38,356 nucleotides of DNA from an uncultured Oscillospiraceae bacterium (GCA_944387125.1 CALXDT010000035.1:1-38356); one strand, 5' to 3'; shown: positions 21,454 to 30,136, numbered from the stretch's first letter. Numbers and translations: made by a program. Notes: a model not told the origin generated them from the sequence alone.

Positions 21454-22992
21454 ATGAAAAAAATGAAATGCATATCCCTTCTTCTGTGCATGAGTCTGCT
21501 GCTGCAGGCGCTGGCGATCACCGGCACCGCCGCGGAAACCACCGGCGCCCCAGTGGAAACCGCCGGCGCTGCCACGCTGCCTTCGGAGCAGGCATCCGCG
21601 CAGACCCAGAGCACACAAGCCGCCGAGGATCTCCCTTTCGGAACCGCCTGCGTGCAAAACGGATGCCGCACCATCGAGGGCATGGTTCCCCTGGCCGGCA
21701 GCGACCGGAAGCTGGAAAGTGCCCAGGCGGCCTTTTTGTACGAGGTCGATACCGGCACCGTGGTGTATTCCTATAATCCGGATGTGAAGATATCCCCGGG
21801 CAGTTTGACCAAGCTCGTCACCGGCATGGTGGTTTTGCAGCACTGTGAAATGGATGAGATCGTCACCATCACAGGCGATGTCCACCGGCGCCCTGCCGGC
21901 TCCATCCACGCGGGGCTGAAAACCGATGAGGAAATCTCCGTGAAGGATCTGATTCACTGCCTGTTGCTGGAATCCGCCAACGACGCTGCCATCGCCCTGG
22001 CCGTTCATGTGGCCGGAAACCAGTCTTCTTTCATTACCCTGATGAACCAATGGGTCACAAGCATTGGCTGCACCAATACCCAGTTTGAATCTGTCCACGG
22101 CCTGGATGACAACAGCATGACCAGCGCCCGGGATATGGCCAGGATTATGATGGCGGCCAACGAAAATGAGACAATGGTGGAGATTCTGGGCACCTTGTCC
22201 TATACGGTGGGCGCCACCAACAAAAACGAGGAGCGCAGCTTCCGTACCGGCAACTACATGATCGATAAGGGCAACATCGAGGACTTCCAGGACAGCCGGG
22301 TGACAGGCGGTATGTTCAGCTATGTCCAGGCTTACGGCGCTTCCCTGGTGGTGTCCATGGAGACCGACCCGGAGGAAGATCCCCCGGGAGAAATGCAGTT
22401 TATCGGCGTGGTGCTGGGCTGTACCCGTACCTTCGACCCGAACCTGGAGTGGAAGGCCATCGTCTACGGCAACTTCAATGAGATGACCGACCTGATGAAG
22501 CTGGGATTCAACAATTTTAAAGTTAACCGGATCATCTACGACGGCATGACCCTGAGCCAGTTTGCCGTCGCCGGCGGTGAGTGCAATGCCGTGGGGCAGG
22601 CGCGGGTGGATATCGACTCCGTTGTGCCCATCAGCGCCAATATGAATAACCTGTATATGACCTTCAATATCACAGACGGCGGCCTGACGGCGCCGGTGAA
22701 GAAGGATGATCTGATTGCCACCATGCAGATCAAGTATCTGAACTCGGTGCTGGCGGAAGCGGAGGTCTATGCCATGGGCAGCGTAAGCGTCGCCGGTGAC
22801 AACGGTGTGACCATTCACGGCACAGAGGTGCAGACCGGAGGCGACGGCTCCGGCGTTCTTTCCGTCATCGGCACCATCTGCGTGATTGTGTTGGGACTGG
22901 TCGCCGCCTATCTGGCGTTTAATTCCTATATGCGTTCGAGAATGCGCGCCCGCCGCCGGAAGAGACGGGCTGACCGCAGGAGGAACTACTGA
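21454..22992 (+). CDS. D-alanyl-D-alanine carboxypeptidase family protein (DacF-like), altered KTG box
   Basis: A 512-residue exported protein: signal peptide about 1-27, an Ala/Thr-rich linker (28-60), a penicillin-binding serine peptidase domain (about 85-310), a beta-rich C-terminal region, and a membrane span near 470-490 with an Arg/Lys-rich tail. Catalytic motifs: SxxK as SLTK (Ser117, Lys120) and SxN as SAN (174-176). The third motif, usually KTG, reads RVTG at 282-285, so the Lys is shifted or lost. The family trims stem peptides of peptidoglycan. The start has only a weak GAGGGC ribosome site. The stop overlaps the next ATG by 1 nt (TGATG). Confidence 0.88.
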   Translation: MKKMKCISLLLCMSLLLQALAITGTAAETTGAPVETAGAATLPSEQASAQTQSTQAAEDLPFGTACVQNGCRTIEGMVPLAGSDRKLESAQAAFLYEVDTGTVVYSYNPDVKISPGSLTKLVTGMVVLQHCEMDEIVTITGDVHRRPAGSIHAGLKTDEEISVKDLIHCLLLESANDAAIALAVHVAGNQSSFITLMNQWVTSIGCTNTQFESVHGLDDNSMTSARDMARIMMAANENETMVEILGTLSYTVGATNKNEERSFRTGNYMIDKGNIEDFQDSRVTGGMFSYVQAYGASLVVSMETDPEEDPPGEMQFIGVVLGCTRTFDPNLEWKAIVYGNFNEMTDLMKLGFNNFKVNRIIYDGMTLSQFAVAGGECNAVGQARVDIDSVVPISANMNNLYMTFNITDGGLTAPVKKDDLIATMQIKYLNSVLAEAEVYAMGSVSVAGDNGVTIHGTEVQTGGDGSGVLSVIGTICVIVLGLVAAYLAFNSYMRSRMRARRRKRRADRRRNY

Positions 22993-23558
22993 TGCTGAAC
23001 TGGCAGGAACTGAAGGAAAAATGTGCCGGCTGCACCCGCTGCGGTTTGTGCGAGACCCGTACCAACGTGGTGTTTGGCACCGGCAATGAGCATGCGGACA
23101 TCCTGTTTGTGGGGGAAGGCCCCGGCCAGCAGGAGGATCTGACGGGAGAGCCGTTTGTGGGTTCCGCGGGAAAGCTCCTGGATGATATGCTGTCCATCAT
23201 TGATCTGGACAGAAGGGAAAACTGCTATATTGCCAACATTGTCAAGTGCCGCCCGCCCCGGAACCGGGATCCGCTGGAAACGGAGCAGGACGCCTGCATC
23301 GGCTACCTGCGCAACCAGACGGCGCTGATCCGGCCGAAGGTGATTGTGTGCCTGGGACGGATCGCCGCCATGCGGCTGATCCATCCGGAGTACCGCATCA
23401 CCCGGCAGCATGGCCAGTGGGAAGAAAAGAACGGCGTGTGGATCACGGCCATCTACCACCCCTCCGCGCTGCTGCGGGATGTGAATAAACGGCCGGAAAC
23501 CTTTGACGATCTGCTGTCCATTCGGGAAAAGCTCCGGCAGGTCGGGGCAAGGGTATAG
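22992..23558 (+). CDS. Family 4 uracil-DNA glycosylase (iron-sulfur)
   Basis: A 188-residue DNA repair enzyme of UDG family 4 (type A), which removes uracil from DNA. Motif 1 is VGEGPGQQED (about 40-49) and motif 2 is HPSALLRD near the C-terminus. Cysteines for the 4Fe-4S cluster lie at 11, 14, 17 and 20 (CAGCTRCGLC) and at 86 and 102; the Cys86-Cys102 spacing fits the family. It overlaps the preceding carboxypeptidase gene by 1 nt and shares its promoter. A ribosome site (AGGAGG) lies 7 nt upstream, inside that gene. The pairing of wall enzyme and repair enzyme mirrors the ExoA/envelope pairing on the opposite strand. Confidence 0.93.
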   Translation: MLNWQELKEKCAGCTRCGLCETRTNVVFGTGNEHADILFVGEGPGQQEDLTGEPFVGSAGKLLDDMLSIIDLDRRENCYIANIVKCRPPRNRDPLETEQDACIGYLRNQTALIRPKVIVCLGRIAAMRLIHPEYRITRQHGQWEEKNGVWITAIYHPSALLRDVNKRPETFDDLLSIREKLRQVGARV

Positions 23559-23563
23559 CTTCC

Positions 23564-23605
23564 AGAGTCTGCCGTGAAGACCTTTCCCGGCAGACTCTGC
23601 TTTCT
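23564..23605 (+). terminator. Terminator after the uracil-DNA glycosylase gene
   Basis: An 11-bp perfect stem, AGAGTCTGCCG (23564-23574) with CGGCAGACTCT (23588-23598), then GCTTTCTTT. It starts 6 nt after the stop. Confidence 0.82.
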
Positions 23606-23692
23606 TTGTTCTGTTCGGGAAGGTTCGGGTTTCGGAACCGGGCTTTTTCCAAGCGCATCCAACCCCGTGACGGGAAACAATTCCACTTATAC

Positions 23693-23849
23693 GGATTCTC
23701 TTTTAAAATCTTTCATCCATTCGGATGAAAGATTTTGTTAGAGAATCCTATGAGACGGAAATCTGTGATTTTCCATTCCGAAAATCACAGATTTGGCAGC
23801 GCCGTAAGGCGATGCCTTCTTGAGGAAAGGGAAATCCTTTCATCAAGAA
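23693..23849 (+). repeat. Array of four back-to-back hairpins in front of nadE
   Basis: The whole 157 nt folds into consecutive stems. (1) GGATTCTCT/AGAGAATCC (23693-23701 with 23740-23748) enclosing a perfect 14-bp stem (23705-23718 with 23723-23736, loop ATTC). (2) A perfect 15-bp stem 23759-23773 with 23780-23794. (3) GGCA-G-CGCC/GGCG-A-TGCC (23795-23816). (4) TTCTTGA/TCAAGAA (23817-23823 with 23843-23849) enclosing GAAAGG/CCTTTC. It ends 30 nt before the nadE ATG. It may be a palindromic interspersed element or a structured 5' leader. The remaining 23606-23692 shows nothing clear. Confidence 0.7.
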
Positions 23850-23878
23850 ACAGCATTAAATTTGTTGGAGGGATCCTT

Positions 23879-25813
23879 ATGCTGGATTTTATTCGCATTG
23901 CCTGCGCCGTACCCGAGGTTCGGGTGGCGGACGTTGCCAAAAATGCCCGGGACATCTGCGCCTATCTGGAGAAGGCCGACGCCCGGGAGGCGGACATTCT
24001 CCTGTTTCCGGAGATGGCGCTGACCGGTTATACCTGCCAGGATCTGTTCTATCAGGACACCCTTTTTCAGGGGGTGACGCAAGGGCTGGAGAGGATTCTG
24101 GCCTGCTCCCGGGAGCATCCGGCGGTGACGGCGGTGGTGGGGCTGCCTGTTCGGATCGGCGGGCAGATGTTCAACTGCGCCGCGGTAATCTCCTCCGGCG
24201 CGGTGCGGGGACTGGCTGCCAAGACCTATATTCCCAACTACAATGAATTTTACGAAAAACGTTGGTTCTCCTCCGCCGCGGATCTGAAGGCGGACGCCGC
24301 GGATCTGGGCGGAACCATCGGACAGGTTCCCATTTGGCAAAAGCCCCTGTTCCGAATCGGAGACGGCACCCTGGTGGGCATTGAGATCTGTGAGGATCTG
24401 TGGACACCGCTGCCCCCTTCCACGATGCTGGCGCTGGCCGGCGCGGAGGTGATTCTGAACCTGTCCGCGTCCAATGAGGCCATTGGAAAGCGGGCCTACC
24501 GGCGGGATTTGGGAAAGCATCAGTCCGCCGCCCTGAACTGCGTTTATGCCTACTGCTCCGCCGGCTGGACAGAGTCAACCCAGGATCTGGTATTCTCCGG
24601 CCAGAGCTTTGTGGCGGAAAACGGCGTGGTGCTGCAGCAGACCCTGGAACCCATTGCCACGGACTATATGCTGGTTCAGGACTGCGACCTGGGGAAAATC
24701 CGGGCTGACCGCAGGAAAAATAAAAGCTATCAGGACGCCGCGGTGCGGTACGGAACCGGAGCCGCGGTGGTGGACACCGGAGCTTCTCCGCTGCGCAGTG
24801 ACGGCAGTTTGTACCCCATGCAAAAGCTGCCCTTCGTTCCCGCGGGAAAGGCGGACAGAAACCAGCGGTGTATGGAAATCTTCCATATGCAGGTGGCCGG
24901 GCTGAAACAGCGGCTTTCGGTTATCGGAGGCGCCGCCGCGGTGGTGGGCATCTCCGGCGGGCTGGATTCCACCCTGGCGCTGCTGGTGGCGGTGGAGGCC
25001 ATGCGCCAGCTGGGGCGGCCGGCCGCCGATGTGCACGGCATTACCATGCCTTGCTTCGGAACCTCCGACCGCACCTACCGCAATGCCTGGGAGCTGATGC
25101 AGACCCTGGGGATCACAAGCCGGGAGATCAATATCCGGGAAGCGGTTTCCCTGCATTTCCGGGATATCGGCCACGATCCCCAGGTGCGCAACGGCACCTA
25201 TGAAAATGCCCAGGCTCGGGAACGCACCCAGATTCTCATGGACTATGCGGGCATGGTGGGCGGCATCGTGGTGGGCACCGGCGACCTTTCGGAGCTGGCT
25301 CTGGGATGGTGCACCTACAACGGCGACCACATGAGCATGTATGGAGTCAATGCCTCCATTCCCAAGACGCTGATCCGCTGGATGATCCAGGAGATTTCGG
25401 AAATACCGGCCTTTGCGCCCTCCGCGGCTGTGCTCCAGGATATTCTGGACACGCCCATCAGCCCGGAGCTGCTGCCCCCCGATGCCCAGGGAAAGATTGC
25501 CCAGCATACCGAGGATCTGGTGGGCCCCTATGCGCTGCATGATTTCTTCCTGTACTATGCCCTTCGATATGGCTTTGCCCCCAAAAAGATCTTTGCTCTG
25601 GCCTGCCGGGCTTTTTCCGGAGAATTCAGCCGGGAGACCATTGGAAAGTGGATGAAGGTGTTCTACCGGCGGTTCTTCACCCAGCAGTTCAAGCGCAGCT
25701 GCATGCCCGATGGGGTGAAGGTGGGTTCCGTCAGCTTCAGCCCCCGAGGAGACTGGCGGATGCCCAGCGACGCGTCCTTCCGCCTGTGGATGGAGGAGGC
25801 AGAGACGCTTTGA
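23879..25813 (+). CDS. nadE: Glutamine-dependent NAD+ synthetase
   Basis: A 644-residue two-domain enzyme that amidates nicotinic acid adenine dinucleotide, the last step of NAD synthesis. The N-terminal nitrilase-type glutaminase domain (1-290) has the catalytic triad Glu45 (FPEMALTGY), Lys115 (AAKTYIPNYNEFYEKRWF) and Cys171 (IEICEDLW). The C-terminal synthetase domain (about 330-640) has the pyrophosphatase loop SGGLDS at 359-364 and GTGDLSELALGW. Length is normal for this class. The ATG at 23879 is preceded by TTGGAGGG 7 nt upstream; an in-frame ATG further up lies inside the hairpin array and is unlikely. No clear sigma-A promoter is visible ahead of the array. Confidence 0.96.
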   Translation: MLDFIRIACAVPEVRVADVAKNARDICAYLEKADAREADILLFPEMALTGYTCQDLFYQDTLFQGVTQGLERILACSREHPAVTAVVGLPVRIGGQMFNCAAVISSGAVRGLAAKTYIPNYNEFYEKRWFSSAADLKADAADLGGTIGQVPIWQKPLFRIGDGTLVGIEICEDLWTPLPPSTMLALAGAEVILNLSASNEAIGKRAYRRDLGKHQSAALNCVYAYCSAGWTESTQDLVFSGQSFVAENGVVLQQTLEPIATDYMLVQDCDLGKIRADRRKNKSYQDAAVRYGTGAAVVDTGASPLRSDGSLYPMQKLPFVPAGKADRNQRCMEIFHMQVAGLKQRLSVIGGAAAVVGISGGLDSTLALLVAVEAMRQLGRPAADVHGITMPCFGTSDRTYRNAWELMQTLGITSREINIREAVSLHFRDIGHDPQVRNGTYENAQARERTQILMDYAGMVGGIVVGTGDLSELALGWCTYNGDHMSMYGVNASIPKTLIRWMIQEISEIPAFAPSAAVLQDILDTPISPELLPPDAQGKIAQHTEDLVGPYALHDFFLYYALRYGFAPKKIFALACRAFSGEFSRETIGKWMKVFYRRFFTQQFKRSCMPDGVKVGSVSFSPRGDWRMPSDASFRLWMEEAETL

Positions 25814-25822
25814 TCGTCAATG

Positions 25823-25866
25823 ATGCCCCGGCATACAGGGTTGATGCTGTACGCCGGGGCATTTTT
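25823..25866 (+). terminator. Terminator of nadE
   Basis: ATGCCCCGGC (25823-25832) pairs with 25853-25862 and an inner TACAG/CTGTA stem, then TTTT. The T-run overlaps the stop codon of the convergent dpaB. Confidence 0.85.
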
Positions 25867-26425
25867 ATCGGAGAAGCGGCTGGATTTGGCGGCCTTCCAG
25901 CGCCGCCGCCATGGCTTCGGGGATGGCCGCAAAATCTGCAACCATGCTGGTGGGCTTTCCCAGGGGATCGTCCTGGCCGAAGGGAACAAAGAAATAGTGC
26001 TTTCTGGACAGGAGCTTGCCGATGTTTTCCGCCGCTCCGGCCAGAGCGTCATTGGTGGATACGGCTATCAGCACCGGGCGGCCATTGCGCAGATGGCTTT
26101 TGGCGGCCATGGTTACAGGGGTGTCGGCAATGGAATGCGCCAGCTTTGCCAGGGTATTGCCGGTACAGGGGGCAATGATGAGAATATCCAGCAGCTTTTT
26201 CGGGCCGATGGGCTCTACTTCGGAAATGGTGTGCAGCGGGTGCCTTTGGCAGAACTGCTGGGCACGGGCGATGTGCTCCTGGGCGGCACCGAATCGGCTG
26301 TCCACCGTGTAGGCGGCATCGGAAAATATGGGGATTATCCGGTGATCCCGGCTCAATTCCTCCATCACGGGGAAGACTTTGCTGTATGTACAAAAGGAAC
26401 CGGTTATGGCAAATCCAATATTCAT
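25865..26425 (-). CDS. dpaB: Dipicolinate synthase subunit B
   Basis: A 186-residue flavoprotein-like subunit (SpoVFB family). With DpaA it converts the dihydrodipicolinate-pathway intermediate to dipicolinic acid in the mother cell during sporulation. Hallmarks: MNIGFAITGSFCTYSKVFPVMEEL at the start, IAPCTGNTLAKLAHSIADTPVTMAAKSHLRNGRPVLIAVSTNDALAGAAENIGKLL in the middle, and the PFGQDDPLGKPTSMVADF block near the end. The start overlaps the dpaA stop by 4 nt (ATGA). Clostridial cluster I species lack these genes and use an alternative, so their presence is informative about lineage. Confidence 0.95.
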   Translation of the reverse strand: MNIGFAITGSFCTYSKVFPVMEELSRDHRIIPIFSDAAYTVDSRFGAAQEHIARAQQFCQRHPLHTISEVEPIGPKKLLDILIIAPCTGNTLAKLAHSIADTPVTMAAKSHLRNGRPVLIAVSTNDALAGAAENIGKLLSRKHYFFVPFGQDDPLGKPTSMVADFAAIPEAMAAALEGRQIQPLLR

Positions 26426-27180
26426 AGCATTTCCTCCATGGTCAGTTGATAAACGGTATTGGCGATCAAATGTCCCGAGGACTCCGGCGCCAGCTTCCCG
26501 GGAAGGCCTCTGGCCTGGATTACATCGGATCCCCCGATCCCCGGCGTGGATGCCAGATCAATTTTGACGCACCGGCGATCCGGTATGGTTTGGGGCAAAA
26601 GCAAATGGGGCACGGTATTGAATACCAGCCGCTGCCGGTGCAGGAGATTCTCCAGCCGGGCGGTATCCGCCGCGCGGTATCCCAGGGCACGGATCATGGC
26701 CTGATCGGTTTCCTTCCGGGCGGCCACTGTCACCTGGGCGTCCAGGGCTTTTAAAAGCCGCGCCAGGCATTTGCCAATGCGCCCCCAGCCGATTACCAGC
26801 ACCGGGCTGCGGGCGAGCACCACCGGCAGCTCTTTGGCAGCTACTTCCAGCGCGCAGTGTGCGGTAATGGCGGCGTTTTCTGCCAGATATCCGGGATCCT
26901 GCAGCAGATCCATCATCGGATAACCTTCCAGAGCCGGGTGGGACAGGTTTCCGCCGATGACGGTAATTCCCGGCGGCAGCATTTCCAACAGAGCGGGGAG
27001 GGAACTGCCGTCCCGCAGCGTTCCGTCCGGGGCGAAGGAGGGAACGTCCAGCAGCAAATGGGTCACTTCAGGGCTGGGGTGATCGATGGTGGGAAAGCCC
27101 GCGTCCTCCAGCTCGGCGCAGGCAAAGCGGCAGGCGGCGGTGGAACCTGCGGGATAGATCAGCATGGACTTCAATGACAT
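26422..27180 (-). CDS. dpaA: Dipicolinate synthase subunit A
   Basis: A 252-residue NAD(P)-binding subunit of dipicolinate synthase (SpoVFA family). Visible: an N-terminal domain with LLLDVPSFAPDG and LPPGITVIGGNLSHPAL, then the Rossmann motif VLVIGWGRIGKCLARLLKALDAQVTVAARK, and IKIDLASTPGIGG-type and HLIANTVYQLTMEEML segments at the end. It is somewhat shorter than the usual 290 or so. The ATG at 27180 sits only 2 nt after AAAGGAG; an in-frame TTG at 27174-27172 has better spacing (8 nt) and may be the true start. It is the first gene of the dpaAB pair and divergent from the DUF4364 gene. I saw no certain sporulation-sigma promoter. Confidence 0.93.
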   Translation of the reverse strand: MSLKSMLIYPAGSTAACRFACAELEDAGFPTIDHPSPEVTHLLLDVPSFAPDGTLRDGSSLPALLEMLPPGITVIGGNLSHPALEGYPMMDLLQDPGYLAENAAITAHCALEVAAKELPVVLARSPVLVIGWGRIGKCLARLLKALDAQVTVAARKETDQAMIRALGYRAADTARLENLLHRQRLVFNTVPHLLLPQTIPDRRCVKIDLASTPGIGGSDVIQARGLPGKLAPESSGHLIANTVYQLTMEEML

Positions 27181-27255
27181 CACTCCTTTGTGCCAGCATA
27201 TGCCGGAGGATGCAGCCGGGTGCCGGGGAGATTTCTGATTTCTTCTGCGCTTCCC

Positions 27256-27283
27256 TTGATTTTTTGATGGCTTTCTGTATAAT
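27256..27283 (+). promoter_or_regulatory. Sigma-A promoter of the DUF4364 gene
   Basis: TTGATT (27256-27261), a 16-nt spacer, then TATAAT (27278-27283), 20 nt before the ATG, so the leader is very short. Confidence 0.7.
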
Positions 27284-27303
27284 ATACCCAAGAGGTGAAC
27301 AAT

Positions 27304-27843
27304 ATGCAAAGACTGGGCTTTATTCACGATATGCTGGACGTTAAGATTCTGATCCTGTTTGTTCTGGCCAGGGTAAACTGCCCGGTGGATCGGCAGCAGA
27401 TCTATGAACTGTGCTATCAGGACGATTCCCTGAGTTATTTTGACATTTGTACGGCCATTCCGGAAATGATCCGCTCCGGGCATTTGACGGAGGTGGAGCA
27501 GGAGCGCTACCAGATCACCGACAAGGGGCGGGAGGACGGGGGCGCCACCCAGGATACGCTGGCCTATACGGTAAAAACCCGGGCGGAAAACGCGGTGGAG
27601 CGCTTCAACCGCCAGACCCGCCGGGGCAGCTACGTGAAGACGCAGGTACAGCCCAGAGGAAGCGGAGAGTATTCGGTGCGGATGTCTCTGGATGATGAAA
27701 TGGGGAATCTGATGAGCATGGAGCTTTTGGCGCCCAACCAGCGTCAGGCGGTGCGTCTGAGCAAGCTGCTGGAGAAAAAGGCCGAAGCGGTGTATAATCT
27801 GACCATGGCGGAGCTGCTCAACGACGAGGACGAGCTGGACTGA
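27304..27843 (+). CDS. DUF4364 family winged-helix protein
   Basis: A 179-residue protein of the clostridial DUF4364 family. The N-terminal half (about 1-80) looks like a winged helix: MLDVKILILFVLARVNCPVDRQQIYELCYQDDSLSYFDICTAIPEMIRSGHLTEVEQERYQITDKGRE, the pattern of PadR/MarR-like regulators with a terminal QITDKGRE wing. The C-terminal half (VKTQVQPRGSGEYSVRMSLDDEM and a final helix LSKLLEKKAEAVYNLTMAELL) is the DUF-specific part. ATG 27304 is used with AGAGGTG 8 nt upstream; a GTG at 27295 lies within that site. The target is unknown. Confidence 0.88.
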   Translation: MQRLGFIHDMLDVKILILFVLARVNCPVDRQQIYELCYQDDSLSYFDICTAIPEMIRSGHLTEVEQERYQITDKGREDGGATQDTLAYTVKTRAENAVERFNRQTRRGSYVKTQVQPRGSGEYSVRMSLDDEMGNLMSMELLAPNQRQAVRLSKLLEKKAEAVYNLTMAELLNDEDELD

Positions 27844-27850
27844 GAAAGAC

Positions 27851-27889
27851 AATGCCCTGTCTGCCGGAAACGGCAGACAGGGCATTTTA
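27851..27889 (+). terminator. Terminator of the DUF4364 gene
   Basis: A 16-bp perfect stem (27851-27866 with 27871-27886) capped by a GAAA tetraloop, then TTAT. Downstream, 27890-28030 holds nothing I can identify. Confidence 0.88.
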
Positions 27890-28038
27890 TCATGGGTGAC
27901 TTGGGCGCCAAAGCATAGCCTGACCTGTCTCTTCCAAAGCCGGCCGCTTTCAGCGCACCGCTTCCCGCGCCCGAGCGGCCTGGGGCTTTCCCCGGCGCGG
28001 ACAGCCGGCATAGATTGCAGTACGCGTGAAAAAACCAG

Positions 28039-28067
28039 TGGAAATATTCAGGGGAATATGGTATATT
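28039..28067 (+). promoter_or_regulatory. Possible promoter of the dTDP-sugar cluster
   Basis: TGGAAA (28039-28044), a 17-nt spacer, then TATATT (28062-28067). The spacer holds the inverted repeat ATATTC-AGGG-GAATAT (28044-28059). The -35 is weak. Confidence 0.4.
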
Positions 28068-28177
28068 GATGATGGATTATCCCGGTCTGCGGCGGGATCG
28101 CAGCGGGAATCAATAACAGGGTCATGGGGTGGGAAAGATCCCGCAGCCATCCGCCAGTCCCTGATGTGGAGGACATT

Positions 28178-29068
28178 ATGAAAGGTATTATTCTAGCAGG
28201 CGGTTCCGGTTCCAGACTGTATCCCCTTACCAGAGTGACTTCCAAGCAATTGCTGCCGGTGTACGACAAACCGATGATCTACTACCCGCTGTCTACGCTG
28301 ATGCTGGCGGGGATCCGGGATATTCTGATCATTTCCACGCCCACGGATACGCCCAGGTTTGTGGATCTGCTGGGAGATGGCAGCCATTTCGGGATCCGGC
28401 TGTCCTACGCGGTTCAGGAATCGCCCGACGGTTTGGCGCAGGCGTTTCTGATCGGGGAGGAGTTTATCGAAGACGAGCCTTGCGCCATGATTCTGGGCGA
28501 CAATATTTTCTACGGCAACGGCCTGTCGGACATCCTTGCCCAGGCTGTGAAAAAAGCCGAAGACGGTCAGGCCACGGTATTCGGATATTATGTTCCCGAC
28601 CCCCAGCGGTTTGGCGTGGTGGAGTTCGATGAAAAGGAACGGGTGCTGTCGGTGGAGGAAAAGCCTGCCGTTCCCAAGAGCAACTATGCCGTCACCGGCC
28701 TGTATTTCTATCCCAAGGGCGTGGCGCGGATGGCCAAAAAGGTGGAAAAATCCGCCAGAGGGGAGCTGGAGATTACCACTTTGAATCAGCTGTACCTGGA
28801 TGCGGGACTGCTGAATGTGAAGCTGCTGGGCAGAGGCTTTGCCTGGCTGGATACCGGCACCATGGACAGCCTCCTGGAGGCGGCGGAGTTTGTACATATC
28901 GTAGAGCGGCGGCAGGGCGTAAAGATTTCCGCGCCGGAGGAGATCGCCTTCCGGGCGGGCTGGATCAGCACCCGGGAGCTGCTGGAGTCGGCGGATCTTT
29001 ATGGAAAGTCACCCTACGGCCATCATCTGCGCCAGGTGGCCACAGACAGATTCAAACGCTTGCGGTAA
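28178..29068 (+). CDS. rmlA: Glucose-1-phosphate thymidylyltransferase
   Basis: A 296-residue nucleotidyltransferase that makes dTDP-glucose, the first step to dTDP-sugars such as dTDP-L-rhamnose. Signature [41 protein letters not shown] at 1-41 (nucleotide-binding GGSGSRL and catalytic region), [10 protein letters not shown]-type Asp motif around residue 108, and [17 protein letters not shown]. Length is typical. The ATG at 28178 has TGGAGGA 4-6 nt upstream; a frame running further upstream lacks a ribosome site. It is first of four genes (rmlA, rmlB, GT61, rmlC). Confidence 0.96.
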   Translation: MKGIILAGGSGSRLYPLTRVTSKQLLPVYDKPMIYYPLSTLMLAGIRDILIISTPTDTPRFVDLLGDGSHFGIRLSYAVQESPDGLAQAFLIGEEFIEDEPCAMILGDNIFYGNGLSDILAQAVKKAEDGQATVFGYYVPDPQRFGVVEFDEKERVLSVEEKPAVPKSNYAVTGLYFYPKGVARMAKKVEKSARGELEITTLNQLYLDAGLLNVKLLGRGFAWLDTGTMDSLLEAAEFVHIVERRQGVKISAPEEIAFRAGWISTRELLESADLYGKSPYGHHLRQVATDRFKRLR

Positions 29069-29093
29069 CAGGCGGAAAGGGAAGGGTAGTTTC

Positions 29094-30113
29094 ATGACTG
29101 TATTTGTAACCGGCGGCGCCGGCTTCATTGGTTCCAACTTTATTTTTTATATGCTGGACAAGTACCCGGACAGCCGGATTGTCTGTCTGGATAAGCTGAC
29201 CTATGCGGGCAATCTCACCACATTGGCGCCGGTGATGAAGAATCCCAACTTCCGCTTTGTGAAGGTGGATATCTGCCGCCGGGACGCGGTCTTCCAGCTG
29301 TTCCGGGAAGAGCAGCCGGATGTGGTGGTGAACTTTGCGGCGGAAAGCCATGTGGATCGCTCCATAGAAAGCCCGGAGGTATTCCTGCAGACCAATGTTC
29401 TGGGCACGCAGGTGCTGATGGACGCCTGCCGGGAATACGGTATCCGCCGGTATCATCAGGTTTCCACCGATGAGGTTTACGGAGATCTGCCGCTGGATCG
29501 GCCGGATCTGTTCTTTACGGAGCAGACGCCCATCCATACCAGCTCCCCTTATTCCGCGTCCAAGGCGGCGGCGGATCTGCTGGTGCAGGCATACCACCGA
29601 ACCTATGGCCTGCCGGCAACCATTTCCCGGTGCTCCAATAATTATGGCCCCTATCACTTTCCGGAAAAGCTGATTCCTCTGATGATTGTCAACGCCCTGA
29701 ACGATAAGCCCTTACCGGTTTACGGCCAGGGTCTGAACGTCCGGGACTGGCTGTATGTGGAAGACCACTGCAAGGCCATTGACCTGATTCTGGAAAAGGG
29801 TCGGGAAGGAGAGGTCTATAACATCGGAGGCCACAATGAGATGCGCAACATCGATATTGTTCGGCTGATCTGCCGGAAGCTGGGCAAACCCGAGAGCCTC
29901 ATCACCTATGTGACGGATCGGAAGGGGCATGATATGCGCTATGCCATTGATCCGGCCAAGATTCACCGGGAGCTGGGGTGGCTGCCGGAAACAAAGTTTG
30001 CCGACGGCATTGACAAGACCATTGCCTGGTACCTGGAAAATCGCCGGTGGTGGCAGACCATCCTCTCGGGTGAGTACCAGGATTACTACCGGCGGATGTA
30101 CGGCAATCGATAA
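29094..30113 (+). CDS. rmlB: dTDP-glucose 4,6-dehydratase
   Basis: A 339-residue short-chain dehydrogenase/reductase making dTDP-4-keto-6-deoxyglucose. NAD-binding GGAGFIGSNF at about 7-16, the DKLTYAGNL substrate-class motif, AAESHVDRSIESP, catalytic STDEVYGDL, and the Tyr-xxx-Lys pair in SPYSASKAAADLLV. The RmlB-specific NNYGPYHFPEKLIPLMI block and NVRDWLYVEDHCKA follow. A GAAGGG ribosome site precedes the ATG and the gap to rmlA is 25 nt. Complete by length. Confidence 0.96.
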   Translation: MTVFVTGGAGFIGSNFIFYMLDKYPDSRIVCLDKLTYAGNLTTLAPVMKNPNFRFVKVDICRRDAVFQLFREEQPDVVVNFAAESHVDRSIESPEVFLQTNVLGTQVLMDACREYGIRRYHQVSTDEVYGDLPLDRPDLFFTEQTPIHTSSPYSASKAAADLLVQAYHRTYGLPATISRCSNNYGPYHFPEKLIPLMIVNALNDKPLPVYGQGLNVRDWLYVEDHCKAIDLILEKGREGEVYNIGGHNEMRNIDIVRLICRKLGKPESLITYVTDRKGHDMRYAIDPAKIHRELGWLPETKFADGIDKTIAWYLENRRWWQTILSGEYQDYYRRMYGNR

Positions 30114-30136
30114 ATTATACGTTTGGAGGTACAGCT

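Noticed and set aside
23693-23849. CRISPR array
   Set aside because: The repeats are different palindromes next to each other, with no identical repeat units separated by spacers.
23735-23878. N-terminal extension of NadE from an ATG at 23735
   Set aside because: It would translate the hairpin array. The TTGGAGGG site and the family N-terminus support 23879.
27181-28011. Upstream extension of the dpaA frame by about 277 codons
   Set aside because: It would cross the DUF4364 gene and its promoter on the other strand. The DpaA family starts near 27180 where a ribosome site exists.
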